Below, one piece after another: positions 7,821-16,534 of a stretch of 64,000 bases of DNA. This DNA is from Halobacteriovoraceae bacterium (GTDB taxonomy: Bacteria; Bdellovibrionota; Bacteriovoracia; Bacteriovoracales; Bacteriovoracaceae), in the NCBI GenBank assembly GCA_002711995.1, contig PASN01000013.1:186001-250000 (forward strand). The letters run 5' to 3'. The position numbers and the translations under genes are program-made. The notes below the pieces were generated by a model that did not search any database, had not been told where the DNA came from, and saw only the letters and a list, made by a program, of their open reading frames with translations. How positions within the stretch are numbered: position 1 is the stretch's first letter; each line of letters begins with the position of its first letter.

Positions 7821-8969
7821 TTATCTTTGGGAAGCTTCTTTAAGAAGGTTTTTGGCAATGATCATGATCATTACTTCGTTTATGCCAGCACCGATTTCGT
7901 TAAGCTTGGCATCTCTCATAAGTCTTTCAACTGGGAACTCCCTAGAATAACCATAGCCACCATGAAGTTGAATAGCATCAAGAGCAATTTTTGTTGCCAT
8001 TTTTGGAAGCTGTAGCTTAACCATTGAAGCTCTTGTATTGGAAACTTTTCCTTCGTCCCATAGTTTACAGGAGTCATATAGGAACGTTCTCATCATTTCT
8101 GTTTCAGAGGCCATCTCAGCAATCATCTTTTGGATTAATTGAAAGTTGCCAATCGGTTTTCCAAATTGCTCTCTCTCTGTGGCGTATTTAATACACTGAT
8201 CAACACAGGCCTGAGCGATGCCTAAAGAGATGCCAGAGATAGTAAGTCTTTCGATCTCAAGGTTTTTCATCATGTGATAAACAGAGTCACCTTCGTTTCC
8301 AACTCTGTTCTCTTCAGGAACCTTAGCATTTTCAAAGCTTAGTTCACCTGTAGGGGAGCCTCTCATTCCCATTTTATGAATTTCTTTTGAGACGGAGTAG
8401 CCTTCGCAGTCTTTTGTATCCACAATAAAAGTGGTTAAGTCTTTCTTGTCTTTGCCAGTTCTTGTGTAAAGGTAGACAGTGTCTGCAAATTGAGCGTTGG
8501 TGATCCACATTTTGTTTCCATTGATCACGTAGTGCCCGTCGGCCTTTGTGGCTTTACACTGCATTCCAACCGCATCAGAGCCATAACCTGGCTCACTCAT
8601 TCCCATTGCACCTATGTGCTCACCTGAGATAAGTTTAGGAAGATATTTTGCTTTTTGCTCGGCAGAAGCGTTTGAGTTTATGTTGTTCACACAAAGCATG
8701 GAGTGGGCAAGATAAGAAAGCGTTAGGCCTGGGCAGGCCTTTCCGAACTCTTCCATAACAATTGTTGCTTCTGTTGCTCCAAGGCCGGCTCCGCCGTATT
8801 CTGGGTCAGCGGTGATGCCAAGTAGGCCAAGTTCGCCCATCTTTTTAAAAGCTTCGATGTTAAAAGTTTCGTGAGTGTCGTGATGCTCCGCTTTAGGAGC
8901 GATTTCGTTTTGAGCAAAATCTTTGCAAACTTGTGCAAGTTGTCGTTGTTCTTCAGTAAAGTACCACAT
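7821..8969 (-). CDS. Acyl-CoA dehydrogenase, isovaleryl-CoA dehydrogenase-like
   Basis: This 382-residue FAD-dependent enzyme oxidises acyl-CoA to 2-enoyl-CoA and passes electrons to ETF. Family motifs are MSEPGYGSDAVGM, KMWITNAQFAD, EREQFGKPIGNFQLIQ and IQLHGGYGYSREFPVERLMRDAK. In most family members the catalytic glutamate sits near the C-terminus (xxYEGTS); here that site reads IGAGINEV. Instead NLEIERLTISG places a glutamate where isovaleryl-CoA dehydrogenase has its base, so branched-chain (leucine pathway) substrates are likely. The neighbours do not include the rest of the leucine pathway. GGGAA precedes the ATG. Confidence 0.85.
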   Translation of the reverse strand: MWYFTEEQRQLAQVCKDFAQNEIAPKAEHHDTHETFNIEAFKKMGELGLLGITADPEYGGAGLGATEATIVMEEFGKACPGLTLSYLAHSMLCVNNINSNASAEQKAKYLPKLISGEHIGAMGMSEPGYGSDAVGMQCKATKADGHYVINGNKMWITNAQFADTVYLYTRTGKDKKDLTTFIVDTKDCEGYSVSKEIHKMGMRGSPTGELSFENAKVPEENRVGNEGDSVYHMMKNLEIERLTISGISLGIAQACVDQCIKYATEREQFGKPIGNFQLIQKMIAEMASETEMMRTFLYDSCKLWDEGKVSNTRASMVKLQLPKMATKIALDAIQLHGGYGYSREFPVERLMRDAKLNEIGAGINEVMIMIIAKNLLKEASQR

Positions 8970-9119
8970 GTATGTTCCCTTTTATTCTCGAATATTTGAA
9001 ACCCTATATATAATAACTACTGAGCAAAAACAAATATTAGAGCTTAATTAAGCAATTTCCACTGGATATAAAGGATAAATTGTTGCTAGAATAAACCTCA
9101 TCAATTTAGGGAGGAATGA

Positions 9120-10847
9120 TTGCAACTTACGACACCTGAGGCCAAGGGATATGATACGGTGTTTCCAGGAGAAAACTGGTTTTTCTTTTGGCGAACTTCG
9201 CCTTCGCTTTGGGAAAGCAAACTAAGTGAATTCCAAGGGCCTTCCCCAATCTTTGTTCCCATTTTTTGGGGACTGCACAATGAAAGTCCAGATGTATTGG
9301 ATTTTGGCAACTACAGGCCAGAGACAGATCTAAAGCGTTTGTATGACTGTGCTCAAAAAGTTGGAAAAGAACTGGTGTTCTTACTTCCTTTGTCACCAGC
9401 TCCATTCCTGCCTAATGGGGGATTGCCATCCTACCTAGCAAGAAACCTATTAGTTGATGAAAGAGGACTTGCAGTCACGGTTCTAGACAATGATGGCCGA
9501 CTTAACAAACTGTATTCATTTTACGATCCAAGAGTCTTTCAGGCATTTAGAGGTTTTTGCAATTCTATAGCTCGCTACTTAAGTGAGAATGCAATAGCGT
9601 GCGAAGTCTTTGGCGCCAACGCTTCCTCTGTTGAATCTGGAAGGGTGAAAAGCTATTTCAATGACCACTCTACGACTTTTAACAGAGGGTTTGACCGCTA
9701 CCTTGCACAATTGGCCCATGACGGAGAGTTGGACAAGGAAAGAGTTGCAAGTGATCCAAGTGAAGTGGAAAGACTAAAAAAGAGCTATTCGAATCAAATT
9801 CAGTCTTTATATGAACAGGCCGCTAAAGAGTCTTTAAGTGCAAACTGGGCGGGAGAGTTGAACTTTGCCTTTCTAGGAGGAGCAAGCTCAGACATATTTG
9901 AAAGAACAAGTGAGCACTGGGAACACCCCAGCAGCTACTTAGGCTCCTTGCTTGGAATGACAACTCTAGACTTCATTCCAAGCTCAGTTCTTCTATCTCC
10001 GGGAATAAAAAATGAGCCATTGTTAAAGGCGCTTGGGGCAATTGTTAGCGAGCCTTTCATTCGCTCTCATATGCAAAATGAGTTGTATGACGAGGAGTAT
10101 TCTTCTAAGTTTAATCCAATTGTATTTTTTGAACTATACCGAAACAGCAATCCTGAGGCCTTCTTAAAGGATGGTCTTGTCCAGTTTTTGGAAAGACAAT
10201 ATGCTTGGACATTTCGCTTTAAGAGGGAGCTTAAAGTAAACTTTGATGAGGAGTTTGGTGATAAGGTTCGATTCTTTAAAGGTGAGGGGCTTGATTCTTC
10301 TGAATTCCAAAGTGTGATAAAGCTTTTCATGAATGGATCCAAAATCTTTCTGGATCTTTCCGGGATGAATGAAGACCTGGTTCGCAGACTTGATACTTTT
10401 GTCTTAGAGAACTCACTTAAAGAAGAAAAAATAAATTATGTAAGCCCTGTAAGTAAAATCACGCTAGGGGAGGGAGTCATAATTACTTATAGCTCTGAGA
10501 AGCTGAATAGCGTTCCCCTTGTAAAAAAGCTGAAGTTTTGGGAAACACTTGTCTCATATTTTAATATAAGGCATCTGGATATTGAGACTGATGAAGATGG
10601 TGTTTTCTATTTCTGGCATAGCAGGCCATCGAACGCTTATGAATTAAGCTATGAAGAAATTAGAAGGGTTTCTTTGTACAACACCACAAGCTATAAAAAG
10701 AAGGCCAAAATCTCCGGCGCTAAGAACTTTGCTTTCTTAAAAACCGTCGACCAACAAAAAGTTGAAGTGCGCTCAACACCCATTGGTATTGAGGTTCAAC
10801 TATTGCCAGGGGGATCTGTCTCCTTGGACTTTGGATTTTACGAGTAG
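9120..10847 (+). CDS. Large unknown protein with a glycosidase-like N-terminal barrel
   Basis: A 575-residue protein starting at TTG 9120 after AGGGAGGAA (an ATG at 9116 would stop at once). No family is certain. The N-terminal third (IFVPIFWGLHNE..., DFGNY..DLKRLYDCAQKVGKELVFLLPLSPAPFLPNGGLPSYL split over about residues 42-110) resembles clan GH-A glycosidases such as GH42, where W-G, a DLxxL helix and GGLPxWL occur in this order. The segment where an acid/base Asn-Glu would be expected reads ACEVFGANASS, so catalysis is doubtful. There is no signal peptide, so it is cytoplasmic. The gene at 10851 follows after 3 bp. The function is inference only. Confidence 0.55.
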   Translation: MQLTTPEAKGYDTVFPGENWFFFWRTSPSLWESKLSEFQGPSPIFVPIFWGLHNESPDVLDFGNYRPETDLKRLYDCAQKVGKELVFLLPLSPAPFLPNGGLPSYLARNLLVDERGLAVTVLDNDGRLNKLYSFYDPRVFQAFRGFCNSIARYLSENAIACEVFGANASSVESGRVKSYFNDHSTTFNRGFDRYLAQLAHDGELDKERVASDPSEVERLKKSYSNQIQSLYEQAAKESLSANWAGELNFAFLGGASSDIFERTSEHWEHPSSYLGSLLGMTTLDFIPSSVLLSPGIKNEPLLKALGAIVSEPFIRSHMQNELYDEEYSSKFNPIVFFELYRNSNPEAFLKDGLVQFLERQYAWTFRFKRELKVNFDEEFGDKVRFFKGEGLDSSEFQSVIKLFMNGSKIFLDLSGMNEDLVRRLDTFVLENSLKEEKINYVSPVSKITLGEGVIITYSSEKLNSVPLVKKLKFWETLVSYFNIRHLDIETDEDGVFYFWHSRPSNAYELSYEEIRRVSLYNTTSYKKKAKISGAKNFAFLKTVDQQKVEVRSTPIGIEVQLLPGGSVSLDFGFYE

Positions 10848-10850
10848 AGT

Positions 10851-11240
10851 ATGCGAAAGAACTTAAGTTTAAATTTACTATACAGAATATTGAACGAGGG
10901 TGAGGAGGGATCACTCGTGGAAGTGATAAACTTCTTCTCTGAGGAAGGGCCGATTAATTCCAAACTAATAAACAATCTGTATCAGCCATTCCGTTTTCAC
11001 AATGAATCTAAGCTTTTATTCAAAACCTTGGAAGAGCTAGGCCAATTTGCTCTTGAAGTTTGCCAGGAAACCTCGTCAGCTGAAGTCTTTATTCTTTCAA
11101 ATGTCGATTACAATATTGGTCTTGATACATGCAATGACGCTAGAAGTTTTAGAGAACTTTTTAGAAGATATGGCAATGTGATTGAGAATCCTGATCAGTC
11201 TAGAAAGAAATCCAATATTTTTAACAAATTTTTTAATTAA
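10851..11240 (+). CDS. Small protein of unknown function
   Basis: This 129-residue soluble protein starts 3 bp after the large glycosidase-like gene, so it is surely in the same operon and perhaps translationally coupled. It has no signal peptide, no transmembrane segment and two cysteines. The C-terminus is lysine- and asparagine-rich (SRKKSNIFNKFFN). It may be a partner of the upstream protein. No family recognised. Confidence 0.65.
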   Translation: MRKNLSLNLLYRILNEGEEGSLVEVINFFSEEGPINSKLINNLYQPFRFHNESKLLFKTLEELGQFALEVCQETSSAEVFILSNVDYNIGLDTCNDARSFRELFRRYGNVIENPDQSRKKSNIFNKFFN

Positions 11241-11307
11241 CTGAGAACGAGTTTTCAATCACTTATCCCTTGTCGGGAATGAGAACGTCCAGTATTTACA
11301 ACCTCTG

Positions 11308-11336
11308 TTGCCATATTGTGTCATATACCTTACAAC
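11308..11336 (+). promoter_or_regulatory. Candidate promoter for rlmN
   Basis: TTGCCA (11308-11313), 17 bp, TACAAC (11331-11336), ending 22 bp before the rlmN start. It is a moderate match to the housekeeping consensus. Confidence 0.35.
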
Positions 11337-11358
11337 CCCTTAAAACCTTAAGGAAGTT

Positions 11359-12462
11359 ATGACAAAGCCATCTTTTTTTGATCTTACAATAAGTGATCTT
11401 GCAGATGAATTAGTGGCAGCTGGCCATAAGAAATTTGCAGCAACACAGTTATTTGAATGGGTATATGACCGCAAGATTCTCGATATTGAGTCTTGGACCA
11501 ATGTATCTAAAAAGTGTAGAGAATGGCTTAGTGAAACATATTCCTTTGATCTTCCAAAAGTCATATTTCACGCGAAATCATATGATGGAACCAGAAAGTT
11601 TTTGGTTCAATTCGAAGATAAGCAAACTGTTGAAACAGTTGTTATACCTGCAAGGAACAGACTTACCCAGTGTATCTCGTCTCAAGTCGGATGCGCTATT
11701 GGTTGCACCTTCTGTCACACTGGAACGCAAGGTCTTAAAAGACATTTAAAGCCTGGTGAAATTACAGGCCAGTTTATGTCTGTAAGTCTTTGGCTTAGAG
11801 AAAACGTTCATGAGGAAGAAAGGCTTACAAACATCGTCTACATGGGACAAGGTGAGCCTCTTCACAACTATGAAAACGTGAAAAAGGCCACGATCAACTT
11901 TTTGGAGCAAAAAGGTTTAGGCCTAAGCCAGAGAAAGATTACTCTTTCCACGTCAGGGCTTGTTCCAAAGATTAAAATGCTTCACGACTTTCCACCAGTA
12001 AACATTGCAATCTCGCTTCACTCTGCAAAAAATGACACAAGAACTGAGCTCATGCCTATTAACAAGGCCTATGACCTTCAAAGACTTTTCGATGCAATTA
12101 AGTCTATCCCTCTTAAAGCCCACAGAAGAATTACATATGAATATCTTCTTATCGCGGGTGTGAATGATACTAAGTCAGATGTTGAAGCGCTAAACAAGTT
12201 ATTGGATAAGAGAGAATCTAAGATCAACCTTATTCCGTTCAATGAATATCCTGGCAGCAACTATAAGAAACCAAGCAATGATCAGGTTCTATGGTTTATG
12301 GATCAAATGATAAAGAAGGGCTACACCTGCACGATCAGAGCAACGAAAGGCGAGGATATCCTGGCCGCATGCGGGCAGTTGAAGACTCAGTACGAAAAAC
12401 TGAATCTATGGGATCAAAGCGTCGAAATTAGAAAAATAGAAAATTCCGACGCCCAAGCTTAA
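11359..12462 (+). CDS. rlmN: Dual-specificity rRNA/tRNA adenine-C2 methyltransferase (radical SAM)
   Basis: This 367-residue radical SAM enzyme methylates C2 of A2503 in 23S rRNA and of A37 in some tRNAs. The cluster-binding cysteines are in CAIGCTFCHTGTQG. GQGEPLHNY binds SAM. The mechanistic cysteine pair is present, at SSQVGC before the cluster and RATKGEDILAACGQL near the C-terminus. Length and motif order fit RlmN rather than Cfr. AAGGAAGTT precedes the ATG. Its stop codon shares bases with the convergent small gene at 12459. Confidence 0.95.
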   Translation: MTKPSFFDLTISDLADELVAAGHKKFAATQLFEWVYDRKILDIESWTNVSKKCREWLSETYSFDLPKVIFHAKSYDGTRKFLVQFEDKQTVETVVIPARNRLTQCISSQVGCAIGCTFCHTGTQGLKRHLKPGEITGQFMSVSLWLRENVHEEERLTNIVYMGQGEPLHNYENVKKATINFLEQKGLGLSQRKITLSTSGLVPKIKMLHDFPPVNIAISLHSAKNDTRTELMPINKAYDLQRLFDAIKSIPLKAHRRITYEYLLIAGVNDTKSDVEALNKLLDKRESKINLIPFNEYPGSNYKKPSNDQVLWFMDQMIKKGYTCTIRATKGEDILAACGQLKTQYEKLNLWDQSVEIRKIENSDAQA

Positions 12463-12701
12463 TACTTCCAGTAGCGAAGCTGGGTGGCACTGTCTACATC
12501 TTGCTCAGATGGATTTCTTTCTGACTTTTCAACGTTTTGCTGTTCGCCTTCCTGAACTGGACTGCTGGCCAGGGCACGTTGAGTTTCTTCTTGGGGTGCC
12601 TCTTCATATTTCACAGAAAAAGCGTCATCGATATTGGCCTTTTTTACAAAGCCAAAACTGGAAAAAGACAACAGTAATGATGAGAATATTAAAAGCTTCA
12701 T
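12459..12701 (-). CDS. Small exported protein of unknown function
   Basis: An 80-residue ORF with a clear signal peptide (MKLLIFSSLLLSFSSFGF) and a short mature chain rich in Glu, Gln and Ser. AAAGG lies upstream of the ATG. It is convergent with rlmN and the two stop codons overlap through a shared TTAA. The mature part looks disordered. No family recognised; the signal peptide and ribosome binding site support a real gene. Confidence 0.55.
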   Translation of the reverse strand: MKLLIFSSLLLSFSSFGFVKKANIDDAFSVKYEEAPQEETQRALASSPVQEGEQQNVEKSERNPSEQDVDSATQLRYWKY

Positions 12702-12800
12702 ATTAAACCTTTTCCAACCATTAGTTGGGACTTGAAAGTTTCCATAAATATTATCGGTTGAATTCTTTGAAATCTTTAGATCATGTGGAATTTCGGTAGT

Positions 12801-12832
12801 TTGACACCGCGTGAAAATTTCACTTTTATAAT
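12801..12832 (+). promoter_or_regulatory. Promoter with long spacer and a central palindrome
   Basis: A perfect TTGACA (12801-12806) and TATAAT (12827-12832) are separated by 20 bp. The 13-bp palindrome GTGAAAATTTCAC sits in the middle of the spacer. Over-long spacers with a centred dyad are characteristic of promoters remodelled by MerR-family regulators. It reads toward the gene at 12928 with a leader of about 90 nt. Confidence 0.5.
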
Positions 12833-12927
12833 GACGGACTAAAACAATTAAGTAAGAATAATATCTTGTATTAGTTAAACTTTACGGAATATGGCACAGT
12901 AAGGGATTTAAAATTAACTCTAAACAA

Positions 12928-14289
12928 TTGAAATTTATAGTTGCTATCACCACCACGATTCTATCAACTTTCGTGTGTGCCTCGTCCGATATATCCGTTT
13001 ATTTTAACCACCTCGAAAGTGAAAGCTACACAGATCCTTACAGAAATATCACTCGCCCTGGGCAAGATCTAGAAAAGGTTATCATTGATACGATTCTCGA
13101 AGCGGACACATCAATAGATGTTGCCGTTCAAGAGCTTAGACTTCCGAACATTGCCAAGGCCTTGGCCGTTAAAGCGCTTCAGGGAGTAAAGGTTAGAGTG
13201 GTTCTTGAGAATAACTACAATAACACCTTGCTCACAATGGGTGATGAGAATGAAGATGAAACCAATCAGCATGAGGCCTCAAGGTTTGTTGATCTTTTTG
13301 CCTTCATTGATATGGATAACGATAACCGCATTGAACCAAATGAGATGGCGCAAAGAGATGCTATTCATATCCTTCACTTAAACAACATTCCTATTAAAGA
13401 CGATACTCACGACGGCTCAATGGGCTCAGGTCTTATGCATCACAAGTTTTTAGTGATTGATGGGGAGACTCTTTTAGTAAGCACCGCAAACTTCACTTTG
13501 AGCGGTATTCATGGTGACTTCACGAATCCTCTATCAAGAGGAAATGCCAATTCATTGGTAAAGATCAAATCTAAAAGTCTGGTAAAAAGCTATAAAGAAG
13601 AATTCGAACTTATGTGGGGCTCAGTTAAAGGCTCTAGAATTCCAATGTTTGGGAATGGAAAGCCATATAGGGCGCCTAGAACTGCAAAAGTCAGTTCTTC
13701 ATCAGTTACCACTCAATTTTCTCCAACTTCCCGAACACTCTCATGGAAAAGGTCTGTAAACGGGTTAATTGGAAAAACTCTTAAAAAGGCCAAAAAAGAA
13801 GTTTTAATGGGATTGTTTGTTTTTAGTGAACAAAGGTTGGCCGACATTCTTCAGGACAAGCATGAAGAAAATCATTATTTTAGACTTGGGGTTTTAGTAG
13901 AACCAAAATTTGCCTACCGATACTACAGTGAATTGCTCGACATGTGGGGGATTGGAATGCTGGACAATAATTGTCAGTATGAGGCCTACAATAATCCATG
14001 GGCCCTTCCTCATTTCGATGTGGGGGCTCCGATCATGGCATCTGGTGATTTTCTTCATCACAAGTTTGCGGTAATTGATAGAGAAACTGTCATCGTGGGC
14101 TCTCAGAACTGGTCTGACAGTGCCAATCATCAAAATGATGAAAATTTATTAGTTATTAAAAATAAGAAAATTGCGCAGGCCTACGCTCAAGAATTTGAGA
14201 GAATGGAGCGCAGATCAAGAAAAGGTCCACCAAAGTCTCTTTTGAGAAGAGTTGAAAAAATGGAAGAGTCCTGCTTAAACTACCTATAA
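12928..14289 (+). CDS. Exported phospholipase D-fold protein with EF-hand-like loop
   Basis: A 453-residue protein starting with TTG, with signal peptide MKFIVAITTTILSTFVCAS. Two HKD motifs are complete: HHKFLVID with H172 and HHKFAVID with H378, each followed by the usual TAN or SQN segment. The protein is therefore a two-domain PLD-superfamily phosphodiesterase, either a phospholipase or a nuclease. Between the N-terminal part of domain 1 and the first HKD lies DMDNDNRIEPNE (128-139), which matches an EF-hand calcium loop with D at 1, 3 and 5, I at 8 and E at 12. This suggests calcium-dependent activity outside the cytoplasm, for example attack on prey lipid or nucleic acid. The substrate is unknown. 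The start is supported by the signal peptide; no strong ribosome binding site is seen. Confidence 0.85.
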   Translation: MKFIVAITTTILSTFVCASSDISVYFNHLESESYTDPYRNITRPGQDLEKVIIDTILEADTSIDVAVQELRLPNIAKALAVKALQGVKVRVVLENNYNNTLLTMGDENEDETNQHEASRFVDLFAFIDMDNDNRIEPNEMAQRDAIHILHLNNIPIKDDTHDGSMGSGLMHHKFLVIDGETLLVSTANFTLSGIHGDFTNPLSRGNANSLVKIKSKSLVKSYKEEFELMWGSVKGSRIPMFGNGKPYRAPRTAKVSSSSVTTQFSPTSRTLSWKRSVNGLIGKTLKKAKKEVLMGLFVFSEQRLADILQDKHEENHYFRLGVLVEPKFAYRYYSELLDMWGIGMLDNNCQYEAYNNPWALPHFDVGAPIMASGDFLHHKFAVIDRETVIVGSQNWSDSANHQNDENLLVIKNKKIAQAYAQEFERMERRSRKGPPKSLLRRVEKMEESCLNYL

Positions 14290-14328
14290 TCAAACTGTCC
14301 TTCTTTTACCTTCATTTTTTACTTTAGT

Positions 14329-14354
14329 TGTTTATAATAATAAACAAATGTTTA
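14329..14354. promoter_or_regulatory. Alternating TGTTTA/TAAACA dyads before sppA
   Basis: TGTTTA, TAAACA and TGTTTA occur in succession, giving two overlapping inverted repeats (14329-14346 and 14341-14354). TATAAT at 14333-14338 lies inside, so the repeats could be an operator over the sppA promoter. Confidence 0.35.
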
Positions 14355-14376
14355 TTGCTATATTTAGGAGTTAATC

Positions 14377-15309
14377 GTGTCTGAAAACCGCTCAAAGGGA
14401 ATTGTCGGTATCTTTATTTTAATCACTTCACTATTTGTGATTTTTTTAATTTTTGCTTTCTACACAGTTTCAAATCTTCAAGATGCTTCCAAAAGTTCTG
14501 TCTCTATTGATGGCAAGAATGCGCCAATCGCAGTTGTTGATGTTGAAGGGGTGATAATGGACTCCAAAGACACGATCAGAAAGCTTCTTACCGCGGAAAA
14601 AGACAAGAAAATTAAAGCTATAATTCTACGAGTTAATTCTCCTGGGGGAGCTGTAGGGCCGACCCAAGAAATTTATGAAGAGATTAGAAGAATTGATAAG
14701 GATGTGAAACCAATCTATGCAAGCTTTGGAACTGTCGCCGCCAGTGGTGGCTACTACATCGGAGCTGCCACGAGGAAGATCTATTCAAACGCTGGCGCTT
14801 TAACAGGCTCTATTGGTGTAATTATGAACTTCTTTGACTTGAGCGAGCTTTATAAGTGGGCGAAGGTGAACCCTGAAGTTGTAAAAGCTGGAAAGTACAA
14901 AGATATTGGTTCTGCTGCTAGAAAGATGACCACTAAGGAAAGAGGTCTATTAAATGAAATGATTGAAAACGTTCATGACCAGTTTATTATGGACATCTTC
15001 AAAGTTAGAGAAAAGAAGATCAAAGGCGGACTCGACGGCCTAAAAGAATATGCTCAGGGACAAATATTTTCTGGCCAGGGCGCCATGAACAGAGGACTTG
15101 TGGATGAAATTGCAGGCCTTTGGGAGGCGGGAAGAAGAATTCACAAGGAAATGAAGCTTGAAGGAGACTTTGACCTTAAGTTTATTAAACTTAAAAAAGA
15201 CGTGTCCTTTTTTGATATCGTTCGAGGCCTTGAAGAGTCTGTTGAAAATTTAAATTTTAAAGCGAAAACGGAGCTGATACCTCTATTGCTTTACAAACCT
15301 CAGGTGTAG
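14377..15309 (+). CDS. sppA: Signal peptide peptidase, SppA type (S49)
   Basis: This 310-residue inner-membrane serine protease degrades cleaved signal peptides. One N-terminal membrane anchor (about residues 8-30) precedes the S49 domain. The nucleophile is S123 in VAASGGYY and the general base is K175 in GKYKDIGS. The 52-residue spacing equals that in Bacillus subtilis SppA. VNSPGG is the oxyanion segment. The short single-domain form matches archaeal, Bacillus and deltaproteobacterial SppA rather than the 67-kDa E. coli form. The GTG start follows TAGGAG. The lapB homologue follows 1 bp after the stop. Confidence 0.92.
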   Translation: MSENRSKGIVGIFILITSLFVIFLIFAFYTVSNLQDASKSSVSIDGKNAPIAVVDVEGVIMDSKDTIRKLLTAEKDKKIKAIILRVNSPGGAVGPTQEIYEEIRRIDKDVKPIYASFGTVAASGGYYIGAATRKIYSNAGALTGSIGVIMNFFDLSELYKWAKVNPEVVKAGKYKDIGSAARKMTTKERGLLNEMIENVHDQFIMDIFKVREKKIKGGLDGLKEYAQGQIFSGQGAMNRGLVDEIAGLWEAGRRIHKEMKLEGDFDLKFIKLKKDVSFFDIVRGLEESVENLNFKAKTELIPLLLYKPQV

Positions 15310-15310
15310 T

Positions 15311-16534
15311 TTGGATACAGTTTTTTTAGTTACATTTTTAAAAGAAAACCTTTTGGCGGTCATCGCCATAATTATTACTTTGGTATTTATTTATCACTAT
15401 ATTATTGAGCGTGAGAGCGGGGTTAAGCTCTCTAAAAAGTATCGCGACAGCATCTTTGAAGCACAGTCAAAAATCTTCCTTAATGCCACTCAATACCTTA
15501 TCTCTGGAAATAAAGACTTGGCGATCAAAGAGTTTCTAAACGCAGTGGACCTGAATAGGGAGACTATGGAAACCTATTTTGCTCTGGGTGGCCTGTTTAG
15601 AAGCAATGGTGAGATTGAGAAAGCAATAAGTATTCACAGGTCTTTGATCGCAAGAGAGAACATTAATGAGGCGACTCGTTTACGAGCTTTGAAAGAATTG
15701 GCCGTGGACTTTGATAAGGGCGGCTTTGTCGATAAAGCAATTGAAACTTATAAAGACGTTCTAAGAATCAATAGAGACCAGTTTGAAGTCATTCTTGCTT
15801 TATGCAGAATCTATGAAGATATCGAAGATTGGGATCAAGCGTACAATTACCGAATCATGCTTTCAAAAGTTGGACATGAAAACCAATCCGAAACGATTTC
15901 TCACATACTTGTTGAAAAAGCTAAAAAGAGATTTGAAAGGGGAGAGTATAAAGAATGCTCTGAAGACTTGGATGATGCATTTAGATTTGCGCCATCGGTT
16001 TCCGCCAAAATCCTGAGGCTTAAACTCTACCTTAGCCAAGACCAAATGGAAGACGCAAAAGAGTTGTTATTGGAGCTTATTAAAGAGCACCCAATGTACA
16101 CCTCCTTTATTTTTGTTTCCTTGGACGAATATGACTCAAAGGATGAGAACTACAAGGAAAAGCTTGATATCCTTAAGGAGCGCTTCCTCAAAATGGAAGA
16201 CAAGGAGACTCTGTCTTCACCGTCTGTGGCGCTGTCCCAAGTTAGACTTTTAAAAGATAAAAACAGAGTAGATGAGGCGTTTGCCACACTTTCAGGCTGG
16301 ATGCGGGAAAACAGCGCCTCTAGCGATGTTTTGAAGATTGAATATGTTAAATTGTTAATAGAAGTCGGCAAGGTTGACGAGGCCCTTAAAGAGACGCAAG
16401 GACTTTTAGGCTCTATCCACAACTCCTTGACTAGACACTATTGTTCACAATGTGGCTTCAATTCCGATCAAATCTTCTGGAGATGTCCACAATGTCACAA
16501 CTGGGAGACTATTCAATTTAGATGGAAAGTGTAA
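15311..16534 (+). CDS. lapB: LPS assembly protein B homologue (TPR plus rubredoxin-like domain)
   Basis: A 407-residue protein starting with TTG. One transmembrane helix (about residues 10-30) anchors a cytoplasmic array of TPR repeats (about 50-350). A C-terminal metal-binding domain has CSQCGFNSDQIFWRCPQC. This is the LapB/YciM architecture. LapB guides FtsH to LpxC and so tunes lipopolysaccharide synthesis. The gene abuts sppA and overlaps the next gene by 13 bp, so it belongs to one envelope operon. In E. coli the partner is lapA, which is not present here. Confidence 0.87.
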   Translation: MDTVFLVTFLKENLLAVIAIIITLVFIYHYIIERESGVKLSKKYRDSIFEAQSKIFLNATQYLISGNKDLAIKEFLNAVDLNRETMETYFALGGLFRSNGEIEKAISIHRSLIARENINEATRLRALKELAVDFDKGGFVDKAIETYKDVLRINRDQFEVILALCRIYEDIEDWDQAYNYRIMLSKVGHENQSETISHILVEKAKKRFERGEYKECSEDLDDAFRFAPSVSAKILRLKLYLSQDQMEDAKELLLELIKEHPMYTSFIFVSLDEYDSKDENYKEKLDILKERFLKMEDKETLSSPSVALSQVRLLKDKNRVDEAFATLSGWMRENSASSDVLKIEYVKLLIEVGKVDEALKETQGLLGSIHNSLTRHYCSQCGFNSDQIFWRCPQCHNWETIQFRWKV

